Source: Castellaniella defragrans (GTDB lineage Bacteria > Pseudomonadota > Gammaproteobacteria > Burkholderiales > Burkholderiaceae_B). From it: a stretch of DNA of 64,000 nucleotides. The translations under genes and the position numbers were made by a program. This document shows, piece after piece, positions 19,617 to 29,018 of this stretch (the stretch's first letter is position 1; each line of letters opens with the position of its first letter). The stretch covers positions 1 to 64,000 of the forward strand of contig NZ_JACHIB010000004.1 in the NCBI RefSeq assembly GCF_014203015.1, in the 5' to 3' direction. The notes beneath the pieces are model-generated. The model did no database searches and was not told the DNA's origin. It worked only from the letters and a program-made list of their open reading frames with translations.

Positions 19617-21848
19617 TCACAGCTTCACCCTCAGGGTGAGCGTGACGCTGCGCGGCTCGCCGTACACGTTGCCGAAATTCGCCGGTCCGAACGCGCCTGC
19701 CGAGCCGAGGCGGGAGTAATACCTTCTGTCGAACAGATTGTTGACGTTCAGCCCCAGGGACCACGTCTTGTCGATCCGGTAGCCCGCGCGCAGGCTGGCA
19801 ACGGCATATCCGCCCTGGCTGACGCGCACGCCCGGATTGCCTCCCTGGCTGTAGGTGCCACTTTGCACGTCGACGCCGCCGCCGATGTTCCAGGCGTTCC
19901 ATTGCCCGGGCAGCTGGTACGAAGTCCATAGACGCAGCAAATGCTTCGGTGCGATGCTGCGGAATGGCTGTCCCTCATAGGTCGCGTCCCGCAGGTATCT
20001 GGCCGTATTGAAAGTGTAGCCCGCCGCCAATTGCCAGCCGGGCAGCACTTCCCCGGAAATCTCCGCCTCGAATCCCTGGCTGCGGACCTTGCCGTGGGCC
20101 GCATGGCAGCAGCCATCGATCACGGTGGGCGTCACCTGGACGGCGCGGTTCGTTTCCTCGATGCGGAACACGGAAAAAGCGAGATTGAGCCGGCCGCCGT
20201 AATAGGCGCCCTTGACGCCCGCCTCGTAGCTGGCGCCGGTCACGGGGGGCAGACCGCTGCCGTTCTCGTCCTTGTAGTTGCTCTGGACGCGGAAGATGTC
20301 GGCATAGCTGGCATAGACGGACCAATGGGGAGTCACGTCATAGACGATGCCGGCGTAAGGCGTGAAGCGCGCATCCTGCTCGTAATCCGAGGTCTGTGCG
20401 CCGGTCAGCCGGTTGTAGGCCTGCGTATCCCACCAGCTGACCCGCCCGCCCAACAGCAGGGTCAGGGGATCGCCCAACCTGAGCCGGGTCGCACCATACA
20501 TGCCGTACTGCCGGGTCTTGCTGCGGCTGTCGCTCGTCCAGGCGGGCTCGCCCGGATCGGGGATGGACGAGGGATCGAAATCGAAGACGTCGACCGGCGT
20601 TCCGCCGAAGCCGGCCAGCCGCCCGCCTTGCGAGTCGGCCGTCCGGTCGTACCAGTTGGCGCCGAGGACGAGTTCGTGGCGGCGGCCGAAGGCCTGGAAT
20701 GCGCCGCTCAGGTTCGCGTCCAGCCCCAATTGCGCATTGTCGTAGGCATTCGCACCCCCGCTGAGCATCGGCCCGGCCAGGGTGGTCCGGTCCACCGCAC
20801 CCGCCACATAGGCATATTTCAGATCGCTGGTTTCGTGGTCGGAGACCGCGCTGAGCTTGAGTTCCCAGGCGGGATCGAACGTGTGCGTCAGGTCGGCGAA
20901 GACCTGCGTCGTCTCGAAGTCCCAGCGCGTCCACGGCGTGCTCAGGAACGTGCTGCGCGGCAGTTCCAGATCGCCGCCATCCCTGTAGCGCGGCACGCCC
21001 ATCATCGCCGGCAGCCAATCCCGTTTCTGATACCCGCCGCCAAAGGAAACGGTCGTCTGCGGCGTCAGGTCCGCCTCGATGATCCCATACAGCGAGGTGC
21101 GCTGGCCGTTGGCGTAATCGACAGGGGATTTGCGGTCGTCGTAGGCCGCCGCCAGGCGCCCCCGCACGGAGCCGCTCTGGTTCAGCGGCGTGCTGTAGTC
21201 CAGTTCGCCATGATGGGCATCCCAGGAACCCGCGCTCAAAGAACCCGAAAACTGCCGGTCGGCGAACGGGCGCTTGCGGACCAGATTGATGACGCCGCCC
21301 GGCTGGCCGGCGCCGTTGAACAGGCCGCCCGCGCCGCGCAGCACCTCCACCCGGTCGAACATGATCATGTCGGGCTGGGACCATGACGCGCCGCCGGTCT
21401 GAATGGGCACGCCGTCGTACTGGAAATACTCGACGGGATAGCCGCGGATGTAGTACGTCGGGATGACGGCGGTGCCGCTCAGGTCCACGGTCACCCCCGT
21501 CGCCTGGCCCATGACCTGATCGAGCGTGGCGAGGTTCTGATCCTCCATGCGCTGGCGCGTGATGACCGACACCGACTGCGGCGTCTCCTTCAGCGTGGCC
21601 GGGATTTTCGAGCCCACCGTCGCGCCCGCGGCGGTGTAGGAGCCCGTTCCCTCCGTCGGCATGCCGGGGGCCTGGCCCCGGACGGTCACGGCGGGCAAAG
21701 TCGCCGCTTCGCCCCCGGCGGTGGACGCCGATTGCGCGCAGGCCTGCGTCGGCAGCCCGCACAGCATGGCCATTGCCAGCGCTGCCGGCAAGGCGCTCCG
21801 GGAGGGCAAGAGAAGGGGGCGGACGAGCGGCCGGTCCGGGATAAGCAT
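19617..21848 (-). CDS. TonB-dependent siderophore receptor
   Basis: Outer-membrane receptor of 743 residues for a ferric siderophore, in the FhuE/FoxA/FpvA-like group. It has a signal peptide ending ACAQS, a TonB box near LPAVTV, a plug domain (TPQSVSVITRQRMEDQNLATLDQVM, then YYIRGYPVEYFQYDG and VEVLRGAGGLFNGAGQPGG), and a beta-barrel with the terminal strand RSVTLTLRVKL. It ends in Leu rather than the usual Phe. It lacks the N-terminal STN signalling domain, so it does not signal through a FecR-type system. ATG at 21848 is preferred to 21857 because AAGGA is 8 nt before it. A Fur box lies upstream, and an AraC-type regulator is the upstream neighbour. Confidence 0.93.
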   Translation of the reverse strand: MLIPDRPLVRPLLLPSRSALPAALAMAMLCGLPTQACAQSASTAGGEAATLPAVTVRGQAPGMPTEGTGSYTAAGATVGSKIPATLKETPQSVSVITRQRMEDQNLATLDQVMGQATGVTVDLSGTAVIPTYYIRGYPVEYFQYDGVPIQTGGASWSQPDMIMFDRVEVLRGAGGLFNGAGQPGGVINLVRKRPFADRQFSGSLSAGSWDAHHGELDYSTPLNQSGSVRGRLAAAYDDRKSPVDYANGQRTSLYGIIEADLTPQTTVSFGGGYQKRDWLPAMMGVPRYRDGGDLELPRSTFLSTPWTRWDFETTQVFADLTHTFDPAWELKLSAVSDHETSDLKYAYVAGAVDRTTLAGPMLSGGANAYDNAQLGLDANLSGAFQAFGRRHELVLGANWYDRTADSQGGRLAGFGGTPVDVFDFDPSSIPDPGEPAWTSDSRSKTRQYGMYGATRLRLGDPLTLLLGGRVSWWDTQAYNRLTGAQTSDYEQDARFTPYAGIVYDVTPHWSVYASYADIFRVQSNYKDENGSGLPPVTGASYEAGVKGAYYGGRLNLAFSVFRIEETNRAVQVTPTVIDGCCHAAHGKVRSQGFEAEISGEVLPGWQLAAGYTFNTARYLRDATYEGQPFRSIAPKHLLRLWTSYQLPGQWNAWNIGGGVDVQSGTYSQGGNPGVRVSQGGYAVASLRAGYRIDKTWSLGLNVNNLFDRRYYSRLGSAGAFGPANFGNVYGEPRSVTLTLRVKL

Positions 21849-21873
21849 CGGGAGCATCCTTGATTACATATTG

Positions 21874-21892
21874 AATGAGAATTGATCTCATC
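21874..21892 (-). promoter_or_regulatory. Fur-box-like operator of the siderophore receptor
   Basis: AATGAGAATTGATCTCATC, an inverted repeat with the TGAGAAT half-site of Fur boxes, lies 26 nt before the receptor start. It suggests iron repression of the receptor gene. Confidence 0.7.
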
Positions 21893-22018
21893 GAAGTTTA
21901 GGGATGCTGCCTCGAAAGTTCTTAAGCGAACGGCACCATTACTTTCGTTTTTTCCCGGGGAAGACGAGCTTGCGGGACGATGGGCCCGTCTTCACAGGCC
22001 AGCGCCCGGGGAACCGGA

Positions 22019-22870
22019 TCAGTTCTTCAGCTGCTTCGGAGAGAAGCCGAAGCGCTTCCTGAACAGCACGGAGAAATGCGGAATCGCATAGCCCACGAAC
22101 GCGGCGACCTCGGACACCGAATAGGTGCCGGTCGAAAGCATCTGGTAGGCCTGCTTGAGACGGTGGTCCTGGACGTACTGGAAAACGCTCATGCCGAACA
22201 ACTGCTGAAATCCGGCATTCAGCTTGTTCACGTTGATCCCCGCCCGTCGGGCCAATTCATGCAGCGTGAGCGGTTCCTGGTGATGCCGAACGGCAAGCTC
22301 GCGGGCGTACCAGAGGCGTTCCGTATCCGCCCCGGTCAGCCGCCTCTTGCGGGCATCGTTTCCATCGGCCAGGCCCTCCAGGGCGACCGCGGCCAATTCC
22401 AGCCCCTTGCCCGCCAGGTAGACGTCCCGCATCGTCCCCCCGAACGGGCAGATCAGGGCCTGTATCGCAATGGCCTTGAGCGCCGGAGTCAAGGGGCGAT
22501 GCAAGACGGTGATGTCTTCGCCGTACAAGCGCCTGCATCCGCTGCGGGCGATCCGATGCAGATCGAACCCGTGGCGCGCGGCGCTTCCCGCTTCGATGCC
22601 GACACGGACGAATTGCTGCAGCGTGCCCGGTTCGAGCCGATCGTAGCCCTCGTGCCGGCCGGAAGCCACCACCAGATAGGCGCCCGGCTCCGCGATCTCG
22701 AAGGGAGCCCGGCCATTGACGCGGCTGCGCAGCCGGCTGTTGAGCGACACGATGACCTGCAGGCCCTCGAACACGGGCGCGGTCACTTCCAGCGCATCTT
22801 CCAGCACGACCGATCCCGCCGACATCGTCATGTCCGCGGAAAACCGCCGTGACCATTGAGAAGGCTGCAT
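22019..22870 (-). CDS. AraC-family regulator, PchR-like
   Basis: Transcription regulator of 283 residues. The C-terminal third (about 190-283) is an AraC double helix-turn-helix: LTLHELARRAGINVNKLNAGFQQLFG, then SVSEVAAFVGYAIPHFSVLFRKRFGFSPKQLK. The N-terminal part matches the style of siderophore-responsive regulators such as PchR/AlcR, which bind ferric siderophore and activate the matching receptor. It lies directly upstream of the receptor gene on the same strand and has its own Fur-like operator. Together they form the usual pattern of iron repression plus substrate induction. Confidence 0.88.
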   Translation of the reverse strand: MQPSQWSRRFSADMTMSAGSVVLEDALEVTAPVFEGLQVIVSLNSRLRSRVNGRAPFEIAEPGAYLVVASGRHEGYDRLEPGTLQQFVRVGIEAGSAARHGFDLHRIARSGCRRLYGEDITVLHRPLTPALKAIAIQALICPFGGTMRDVYLAGKGLELAAVALEGLADGNDARKRRLTGADTERLWYARELAVRHHQEPLTLHELARRAGINVNKLNAGFQQLFGMSVFQYVQDHRLKQAYQMLSTGTYSVSEVAAFVGYAIPHFSVLFRKRFGFSPKQLKN

Positions 22871-22983
22871 CGTTCATCCTGAACGGAAATGCTCCGGATC
22901 CCCCGCCGATTCCACCGGGCGAAGCATGCGGGGATGCCCGACCCGGACGGTGCGGGAAATGTCCGATTTTTCCATGCGAAGGC

Positions 22984-23014
22984 ATTATACTGGAAATAAG
23001 AATCAATCTTATTT
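22984..23014 (-). promoter_or_regulatory. Promoter and Fur-like operator of the AraC regulator
   Basis: A perfect -10 TATAAT (minus strand, 22989-22984) is preceded by a 21-bp near-palindrome at 22994-23014. Its arms are AAATAAGA and TCTTATTT, matching the inverted Fur-box form. The operator covers the region where the -35 would lie. Transcription would leave a 5' leader of about 105 nt. Confidence 0.7.
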
Positions 23015-23175
23015 ATCGGCTACAGTTCCGCCCGGTGCGGGTGCTCCCGTGTCTCGCCCTCACGTCTGCTCCACGGCCAAGGTACTCAAACGGGTACATC
23101 AGACGGATCGTTTCAGCCCGAAACCGGCGGCTTCGACCAAATGAACACCGGCCGCGCAGACCCGCACAAAGCAAA

Positions 23176-23207
23176 AAACCCGCAAGACTGAGTGTCTATG
23201 CGGGTTT
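23176..23207 (-). terminator. Terminator of tRNA-Leu
   Basis: Read on the minus strand, AAACCCGCA, a 14-nt loop and TGCGGGTTT form a 9-bp stem followed by a run of T. It lies 55 nt after the tRNA 3' end. Confidence 0.85.
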
Positions 23208-23262
23208 CGCTTTTTGATGCCGGAGGACATCGGACTGCATTGGACTTCTTGAAACCAAGAAG

Positions 23263-23347
23263 TGGTGCCCAGGAGAGGACTCGAACCTCCACACCTTGCG
23301 GCACATGGACCTGAACCATGCGCGTCTACCAATTCCGCCACCTGGGC
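23263..23347 (-). tRNA. tRNA-Leu (anticodon CAG)
   Basis: 85 nt including an encoded CCA. The acceptor GCCCAGG pairs with CCTGGGC, the D loop has GGCGGAATTGGTAGACGC, and the anticodon arm CATGG-TTCAGGT-CCATG gives anticodon CAG. The long variable arm is as expected for Leu, and the T arm is GGAGGTTCGAGTCCTC. It reads CUG, the main Leu codon in such GC-rich genomes. Confidence 0.97.
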
Positions 23348-23455
23348 ACTGCATAACGTGTATGCTATTGTCTTCGCCGATCCGCTGCGTTGTTTGGCGC
23401 GTCGTTCAGCGAAGACAGAACTATACAACACAATTTTTTTGGATGCAAACAGCCT

Positions 23456-25897
23456 TTGAAAAAGCGAACCAACAACGACAATAACCGCGACGCTTCCAAC
23501 CCGCCAGCGAACAGTCTCCCCTCTGATTTCGACCCCGACGTCCCCACCCGCGAGCAGGTGCTGGACACCCTGCGCGAGGCGGGCAAGCCCCTGTCCCTGG
23601 AAGCCCTCGCCGACGCCACCCATGCCGCGATCCCCCTGTCCACGGGCTTCATCCGCCGCATCAAGGCCATGGAACGCGACGGCCAGCTGCGCTACAACCC
23701 CCAGGGAAGGTTGCAAATCTGCAACAACACGCACTTCATCACCGGCACCGTCCAGGGACACCGGGACGGCTTCGGCTTCCTGGTCCCCGACGAAGGCGGC
23801 CAGGACCTGTTCCTGTCGCCCCACGAAATGGCGAAGGTCCTGCACGGCGACCGCGTGCGGGTAAAGGAATCCGGCGAATTCCGCGGCCGCCCCGAAGGCA
23901 CCATCGTCGAGGTCGTCGAGCGGCGCACGCTGAAGCTGGTCGGCCGCTTCCTGAAGGAGCACGGCGCCTTCATCGTCGCGCCCGAGGACCAGCGCATCAA
24001 GCACGACATCCTGATCGCTCCCCAGGACACGGCGGGCGCCGAGCCCGGCCAGGTGGTCACGGTGCAGATCCTGCGCCAGCCGGCCAGCTATCTCCAGCCC
24101 CTGGGCCGCGTGATCGAGGTCCTGGGCGAGATCGACGACCCCGGCATGGAGATCGAGATCGCCGTGCGCAAGTTCGACGTGCCGGTGGAATTCTCCGACG
24201 CCACGCGCCGGCAGCTGGCCTCGATCCCCGACCACGTGCGCGCGGAGGACTGGGCCGGGCGCATCGACCTGCGCGACGTGCCCTTCATCACCATCGACGG
24301 CGAGGACGCCCGCGACTACGACGACGCGGTGTTCTGCATGCCCGCCGACCTGGGCACGGCCAAGCGCGCGCGGCCCGGCTGGCGGCTGCTGGTCGCCATC
24401 GCCGACGTCAGCCACTACGTGCGGCCCGGCACGGCGCTGGACGAGGACGCCCTGGACCGCGGCACCAGCGTGTACTTCCCGCGCCGCGTCATCCCCATGC
24501 TGCCGGAAGCCCTGTCCAACGGCATCTGCTCGCTCAATCCGGACGTCGACCGCCTGGTGATGGTGTGCGACATGATGATCCCGGCGGGCGGCGCCAAGGC
24601 GGGCACCGTCACCGCCTACCAGTTCTACGAAGCCGTCATCCATTCCCACGCCCGCACCACCTACACCGACATCTGGACGGCCCTGCAGCAGCCCGGCGGC
24701 CCGGCGGGGCAGAGCCTGGGCGATCTGCTGCCCCACGTGCAGACGGCCTACGACCTGTTCCAGGCCTTCGAGCAGGCCCGGCGCAAGCGCGGCGCCATCG
24801 ACTTCGACACGATCGAGACCCGCATCGTCTGCAACCCGCTGGGCCGCATCGAGCGCATCGAGCCCTACGCGCGCAACGACGCCCACCGCCTGATCGAGGA
24901 ATGCATGCTGGCGGCCAACACCTGCGCGGCGGATTTCATCGTGCGCAACAAGGCCCAGGCGCTGTTCCGCGTGCACGACGGCCCGACCCCGGAAAAGCTG
25001 GAGACGCTGCGCGCCTTCCTGCGCCAGTTGGGGCTGACCCTGGACGGCGGCGACGATCCCTCGACCGCCGACTACGCCCGCCTGATGCAGGCCAGCCGGG
25101 CGCGCCCGGACTTCGCCTCGATCCAGACGATGTGCCTGCGCTCGATGCAACAGGCCATCTACAGCCCCGAGCAGACCGGCCACTTCGGCCTGGCCTACGC
25201 GCATTACGCGCACTTCACCTCGCCCATCCGGCGCTACCCGGACCTGCTGGTGCATCGCGTGATCCGGGGCATCCTGCACCAGCGCCGCTACCAGCCGCCG
25301 GTGCTGCCCGGCCAGCCCGCCGATCCCGCCCTGCCCGCGAAGGTCCGCGAGCACGATGCCTGGGAGGCCCTGGGCGCCCTGCTGTCGGCCCGCGAACGGC
25401 GCGCCGACGAGGCCTCGCGCGACGTCGAGGCCTGGCTGAAATGCTGGTTCGTGCGCGAGCACGTGGGCGAAGTCTTCAGCGGCCGGATCAGCAGCGTCAC
25501 CAGCTTCGGCGTGTTCGTCACGCTGGACACGCTCTACGTGGAAGGCCTGGTGCACATCTCCGAGCTGGGCGGCGACTACTTCCAGTACCACGAGGCCCTG
25601 AACGAACTGCGCGGCGAGCGCACCGGCCTGCGCTACCAGCTGGGCGACGCCCTTCAGGTCCAGGTGTCGCGCGTGGACCTGGAAGCCCGGCGCATCGACT
25701 TCCGCCCGGTCAAGGGCGAGGACTTCAAGTCGCTCCAGGCCGAGATCGAAGGCGAGCCGCGCTCCTCCACCTCCCGGCCGCACAAGAAGGCCGCCGGCGC
25801 CAAGCCCGCCGCCCTGCGCGGCACCACGGCGCGCCAGCGCCGCGCCGAGGCCAAGCGCGCCGCGCGCCAGGAAACGCCGCACAAGCGGCGGTCCTGA
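23456..25897 (+). CDS. rnr: Ribonuclease R
   Basis: 3'-to-5' exoribonuclease for structured RNA, mRNA and rRNA turnover. From the TTG at 23456 it has 813 residues: an N-terminal winged helix (about 25-85), cold-shock domains, the RNB catalytic domain with [13 protein letters not shown] carrying the metal-binding Asp cluster, an S1 domain starting [20 protein letters not shown], and a Lys/Arg-rich tail typical of RNase R. No ATG fits. TTG at 23456 opens with MKKR, the family style; a TTG at 23390 lies upstream of a -10-like TATACA (23422-23427) and is less likely. rlmB follows, the same neighbour order as in many proteobacteria. Confidence 0.9.
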   Translation: MKKRTNNDNNRDASNPPANSLPSDFDPDVPTREQVLDTLREAGKPLSLEALADATHAAIPLSTGFIRRIKAMERDGQLRYNPQGRLQICNNTHFITGTVQGHRDGFGFLVPDEGGQDLFLSPHEMAKVLHGDRVRVKESGEFRGRPEGTIVEVVERRTLKLVGRFLKEHGAFIVAPEDQRIKHDILIAPQDTAGAEPGQVVTVQILRQPASYLQPLGRVIEVLGEIDDPGMEIEIAVRKFDVPVEFSDATRRQLASIPDHVRAEDWAGRIDLRDVPFITIDGEDARDYDDAVFCMPADLGTAKRARPGWRLLVAIADVSHYVRPGTALDEDALDRGTSVYFPRRVIPMLPEALSNGICSLNPDVDRLVMVCDMMIPAGGAKAGTVTAYQFYEAVIHSHARTTYTDIWTALQQPGGPAGQSLGDLLPHVQTAYDLFQAFEQARRKRGAIDFDTIETRIVCNPLGRIERIEPYARNDAHRLIEECMLAANTCAADFIVRNKAQALFRVHDGPTPEKLETLRAFLRQLGLTLDGGDDPSTADYARLMQASRARPDFASIQTMCLRSMQQAIYSPEQTGHFGLAYAHYAHFTSPIRRYPDLLVHRVIRGILHQRRYQPPVLPGQPADPALPAKVREHDAWEALGALLSARERRADEASRDVEAWLKCWFVREHVGEVFSGRISSVTSFGVFVTLDTLYVEGLVHISELGGDYFQYHEALNELRGERTGLRYQLGDALQVQVSRVDLEARRIDFRPVKGEDFKSLQAEIEGEPRSSTSRPHKKAAGAKPAALRGTTARQRRAEAKRAARQETPHKRRS

Positions 25898-25920
25898 TCC
25901 GGTCCGCGGCCCGGGAGGCC

Positions 25921-25967
25921 GGCGGCGGGCGCCGGGGACGGAGAATGCGTCCCCGGCGCCCGCCGCC
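25921..25967. repeat. 20-bp perfect inverted repeat between rnr and rlmB
   Basis: Arms of 20 bp (25921-25940 and 25948-25967), all G/C except one A/T pair, enclose a 7-nt loop GAGAATG. The hairpin would be very stable in RNA from either strand. No T run follows on the plus strand, so it is not a standard terminator. It could be an mRNA stabiliser or a processing signal. Confidence 0.8.
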
Positions 25968-26105
25968 CACGCAGCCCCTCCCAAGCGGGTCCTTCCCTAC
26001 ATGCCCTCGCGGCGAACACCTTCCCCGCAAGCACTACAATTCCGGCAAGGACTCCGCCGCCGCGCGCGGCGGGCCGCCCCGCCCACTCCCGATAGGCCTT
26101 GCCCG

Positions 26106-26858
26106 ATGTCATCCCAACAAATCCTCGCCGGCTTCCACGCCGTGCAGGCGCGCCTGCGCCACGCCCCGGACTCCATCCGCGAGGTCTACCTGGACACCGC
26201 GCGCCAGGACGCCCGCATGCAGCGCTGCATCGAACAGCTGGAAGCCGCGAACGTGCGCTGGCACGCGGCCGACGCCCAGCGCCTGGAAGGCCTGGCGCGC
26301 GGCGTGCGCCACCAGGGCATCGTCGCCCTGGCCCGCCCCCGGCCCCTGGCCGTCTCGGCGGACGAGGTGCTGGACGCCCTGGAAGACCGCGGCGAGCCGG
26401 CCCTGCTGCTGGTGCTCGACGGCGTCACCGATCCGCACAACCTGGGCGCCTGCCTGCGCACGGCCGACGCCGCCGGGGTGCACGCCGTGATCGCGCCGAA
26501 GGACCGGGCTGTGGGCCTGAACGCCACGGTCCAGCGCGTGGCCTGCGGCGCGGCCGACACCGTGCCCTATCTGACGGTCACCAACCTGGCGCGCACCCTG
26601 CGCGCCCTGCGCGAGCGCGACATCTGGCTGGTGGGCACGGACGACGCCGCGCCGCACGGCCTGCACCAGGTCGATGCGCGCCGGCCCATGGCCTGGGTGA
26701 TGGGCGCCGAAGGCGAAGGCATGCGCCGCCTGACCCGGGAGACCTGCGACGAACTGGTGTCCATCCCCATGCGGGGCTCCGTCGAAAGCCTGAACGTCAG
26801 CGTCGCCAGCGCGGTCTGCCTGTACGAGACCGTGCGCCAACGGCTGACGCCGGCCTGA
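26106..26858 (+). CDS. rlmB: 23S rRNA Gm2251 2'-O-methyltransferase RlmB
   Basis: SPOUT methyltransferase of 250 residues that methylates the ribose of G2251 in the 23S rRNA P-loop. An N-terminal L30e-like substrate domain (about 5-80) precedes the SpoU domain with the knotted motifs [30 protein letters not shown] and [16 protein letters not shown]. The ATG at 26106 matches the family start. It sits 208 nt after rnr on the same strand. Confidence 0.95.
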   Translation: MSSQQILAGFHAVQARLRHAPDSIREVYLDTARQDARMQRCIEQLEAANVRWHAADAQRLEGLARGVRHQGIVALARPRPLAVSADEVLDALEDRGEPALLLVLDGVTDPHNLGACLRTADAAGVHAVIAPKDRAVGLNATVQRVACGAADTVPYLTVTNLARTLRALRERDIWLVGTDDAAPHGLHQVDARRPMAWVMGAEGEGMRRLTRETCDELVSIPMRGSVESLNVSVASAVCLYETVRQRLTPA

Positions 26859-27031
26859 GCCCGAGCCGCGCGGCCCGGGTGGCCGCAAGGCCTCCCTGCT
26901 GGCCGCCCGCCGTCCCCACGGGAGCTGTTGCCATATGACGCGGCCCCATGGCAAAAAAGCGCATAATGTCCCGGCTGGCGCGCCCGCAGGGGCCGCGCCT
27001 TTCCATTTCAATCCGACCGCACCGTCTTCCC

Positions 27032-28273
27032 ATGTCCGATCAAGGCTTCACCACCCGGCTCGTCCACGCCGACCACCGCGCCCAGCTGGAGCACGGCGCC
27101 ATCCATCAGCCCATCCATCCGTCCACCGAATACGCCTACACCGACGCGCGCGAGCTCGCCGCCGTGTTCCAGGGCAAGGCGGGCTACACCTATGCCCGCC
27201 AAGGCACGCCGACCACGGCCTCGCTGGAGGCCAAGGTCACGGACATGGAACACGCCCAGGCCACGGTGGCCTTCGCCACCGGCATGGCGGCGCTGAACGC
27301 CATCTTCTTCGCCCTGCTGCGCCAGGGAGACCACCTGATCGCCAGCAAGTACATCTTCGGCAACACCAACAGCCTGCTGATGACGCTGGAGAACTTCGGC
27401 GTGGAGCTGAGCCTGGTGGACGCGACCGATGCCGCCCAGGTCGAGGCGGCGATCCGGCCCGACACCCGCATGGTCTTCGTCGAGACCATCGCCAATCCCG
27501 GCACCCAGATCGCCGACCTGAAGGCGATCGGCGAACTGTGCCGCGCGCGCAGGCTGGTCTACGTGGTGGACAGCACCCTGTCCTCGCCCTACCTGGCCCC
27601 GGGCCGGGATTTCGGCGCCTCGCTGGTGGTCAATTCCCTGTCCAAGCACATCGGCGGGCACGGCAACGCCCTGGGCGGCGCCGTCACCCAGACCGGGCTG
27701 TACGACTGGTCCGGCTTCCCGCACATCTACGAGCAATACCGCAAGGGCGACCCGCGCGGCTGGGGCCTGCTGCAGATCAAGAAGAAAGGCCTGCGCGACA
27801 TGGGCGGCACGCTGTCCTCGGACGTGGCCCACCGCATCGCGGCGGGGGCCGAGACCATGGCGCTGCGCATGGACCGCATCTGCGCCAACGCCCTGGCGCT
27901 GGCGCGCTTCCTGGAAACGCACCCGCAGGTCAGCCGGGTCCACTATCCCGGCCTGCCGAGCCACCCGCAGCACGCGCGCGCCACGCAGTGGTTCGGCGGC
28001 CGCTACGGCGGCCTGCTGGGCGTCGAGCTGCACGACCACGTGGACGTCTTCGACTGCCTGAACCGCCTGCGCGTCGCCGCCCTGGCCACGCACCTGGGGG
28101 ACAACCGCACGCTGGTCCTGCCCGCCGCCCACACCATCTACTACGAAATGGGGCCGGAGCGCCGCGCCCTCATGGGCATCCCCGACGGTTTCCTGCGAAT
28201 CTCGGTGGGGATCGAAGACGAAGCCGATCTGATCGGCGATTTCGCCCGGGCGCTGGACGCCGTGGGGGCCTGA
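27032..28273 (+). CDS. Cystathionine gamma-synthase-family PLP enzyme
   Basis: Cys/Met-metabolism PLP-dependent lyase/synthase of 413 residues. The PLP Lys is in NSLSKHIGGHG, the PLP-binding loop is ATGMAALNAIF, and the substrate side has YTYARQGTPTT. The N-terminal phrase HGAIHQPIHPSTEYAY is typical of the family, which includes cystathionine gamma-synthase, O-succinylhomoserine sulfhydrylase and cystathionine gamma-lyase. Which of these it is cannot be decided from the sequence alone. ATG at 27032 gives the usual N-terminus; an upstream in-frame ATG at 26948 adds an unlikely basic stretch. Confidence 0.85.
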   Translation: MSDQGFTTRLVHADHRAQLEHGAIHQPIHPSTEYAYTDARELAAVFQGKAGYTYARQGTPTTASLEAKVTDMEHAQATVAFATGMAALNAIFFALLRQGDHLIASKYIFGNTNSLLMTLENFGVELSLVDATDAAQVEAAIRPDTRMVFVETIANPGTQIADLKAIGELCRARRLVYVVDSTLSSPYLAPGRDFGASLVVNSLSKHIGGHGNALGGAVTQTGLYDWSGFPHIYEQYRKGDPRGWGLLQIKKKGLRDMGGTLSSDVAHRIAAGAETMALRMDRICANALALARFLETHPQVSRVHYPGLPSHPQHARATQWFGGRYGGLLGVELHDHVDVFDCLNRLRVAALATHLGDNRTLVLPAAHTIYYEMGPERRALMGIPDGFLRISVGIEDEADLIGDFARALDAVGA

Positions 28274-28525
28274 TTCGGGCTTGGGGGTATACCCCTACCC
28301 GATGACGGGATTTTTAACAAACGTCAGGAACCACGCGGGTTTCCAGTGATTTGTTCTTGACACTCCAGGCATTCAAAGGCTTAATACGCCTTAGCCTCCG
28401 AACCGGGGGTCCCGCCGCATTACGGCCGCGGAAACCGGATCGGCTTGGCTGCGACAGACCATCATCCATCAAACGTCTGGCGGATCGTCCGCCAGGCCAC
28501 AATAAACCTCAGGGGTATTTCATCA

Positions 28526-28804
28526 ATGAACAAGACCGAGCTGATCGAGCATATTTCCTCCAAGACCGATCTCTCCAAGGCCGACGTGGGCCGCGCCCTG
28601 GAAGCCTTCGTGGGCGCCGTGAAGACCACCCTGAAGAAGAAGGGCTCGGTCACCCTGGTGGGCTTCGGCACCTTCGCCGTGTCCGAGCGCGCCGCGCGCA
28701 CCGGCCGCAATCCGCGCACCGGCGAGGAAATCAAGATCAAGAAGGCCCGCGTGCCGAAGTTCCGTCCGGGCAAGGCCCTGAAGGACGCCGTGAACGCCAA
28801 GTAA
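28526..28804 (+). CDS. hupB: DNA-binding protein HU
   Basis: Nucleoid protein of 92 residues, one subunit of the HU dimer. It has the full HU fold: helical N-terminus [20 protein letters not shown], the core [24 protein letters not shown] with the DNA-intercalating Pro in RNPRTG, and the end [15 protein letters not shown]. The ATG follows an AGGGG ribosome site. It ends at a strong terminator. The 250 bp upstream (28274-28525) contain no gene and should hold its promoter. Confidence 0.96.
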   Translation: MNKTELIEHISSKTDLSKADVGRALEAFVGAVKTTLKKKGSVTLVGFGTFAVSERAARTGRNPRTGEEIKIKKARVPKFRPGKALKDAVNAK

Positions 28805-28823
28805 TCCAGCGCCGCATCGCATG

Positions 28824-28857
28824 AAAGGCCGCCGCGATACGGTGGCCTTTTGCTTTT
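28824..28857 (+). terminator. Terminator of hupB
   Basis: AAAGGCCGCC and GGTGGCCTTT pair over 10 bp (one G-T) around a 7-nt loop, then TTTTGCTTTTT. It lies 20 nt after the hupB stop. Confidence 0.85.
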
Positions 28858-28907
28858 TCAAGCTACAATGCCACGCCTGCCGGAGGTCCGGCGGGCGCCA
28901 CACGGCC

Positions 28908-28983
28908 GGGTGCTTAGCTCAGTTGGTAGAGCGGCGCCTTTACACGGCGTAGGTCGGGGGTTCGAGCCCCTCAGCACCCACCA
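28908..28983 (+). tRNA. tRNA-Val (anticodon TAC)
   Basis: 76 nt including encoded CCA. The acceptor GGGTGCT pairs with AGCACCC, the D arm is GCTCAGTTGGTAGAGC, the anticodon loop TTTACAC gives TAC, and the T arm is GGGGGTTCGAGCCCC. A -10-like TACAAT lies 39 nt upstream. Its wobble U reads GUA/GUG. Confidence 0.97.
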
Positions 28984-29018
28984 CGGCCCGGCACGCCGGC
29001 CCCGCGGCAGTCCGCCCG

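Larger units (their letters stand above)
22871..23262. other. Intergenic region between the AraC regulator and tRNA-Leu
   Basis: About 390 bp without a convincing gene. It holds the promoter and Fur-like operator of the AraC regulator (22984-23014) and the tRNA-Leu terminator (23176-23207). The rest, 23015-23170, shows no feature I can support. Open frames here lack ribosome sites or run through the tRNA. Confidence 0.6.

Noticed and set aside
23113-23319. A 68-residue minus-strand ORF
   Set aside because: It overlaps the tRNA-Leu 3' half and its terminator.
23099-25984. A 961-residue open frame on the minus strand opposite RNase R
   Set aside because: It runs through the tRNA-Leu gene and is a shadow of rnr. 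The product has no domain pattern.
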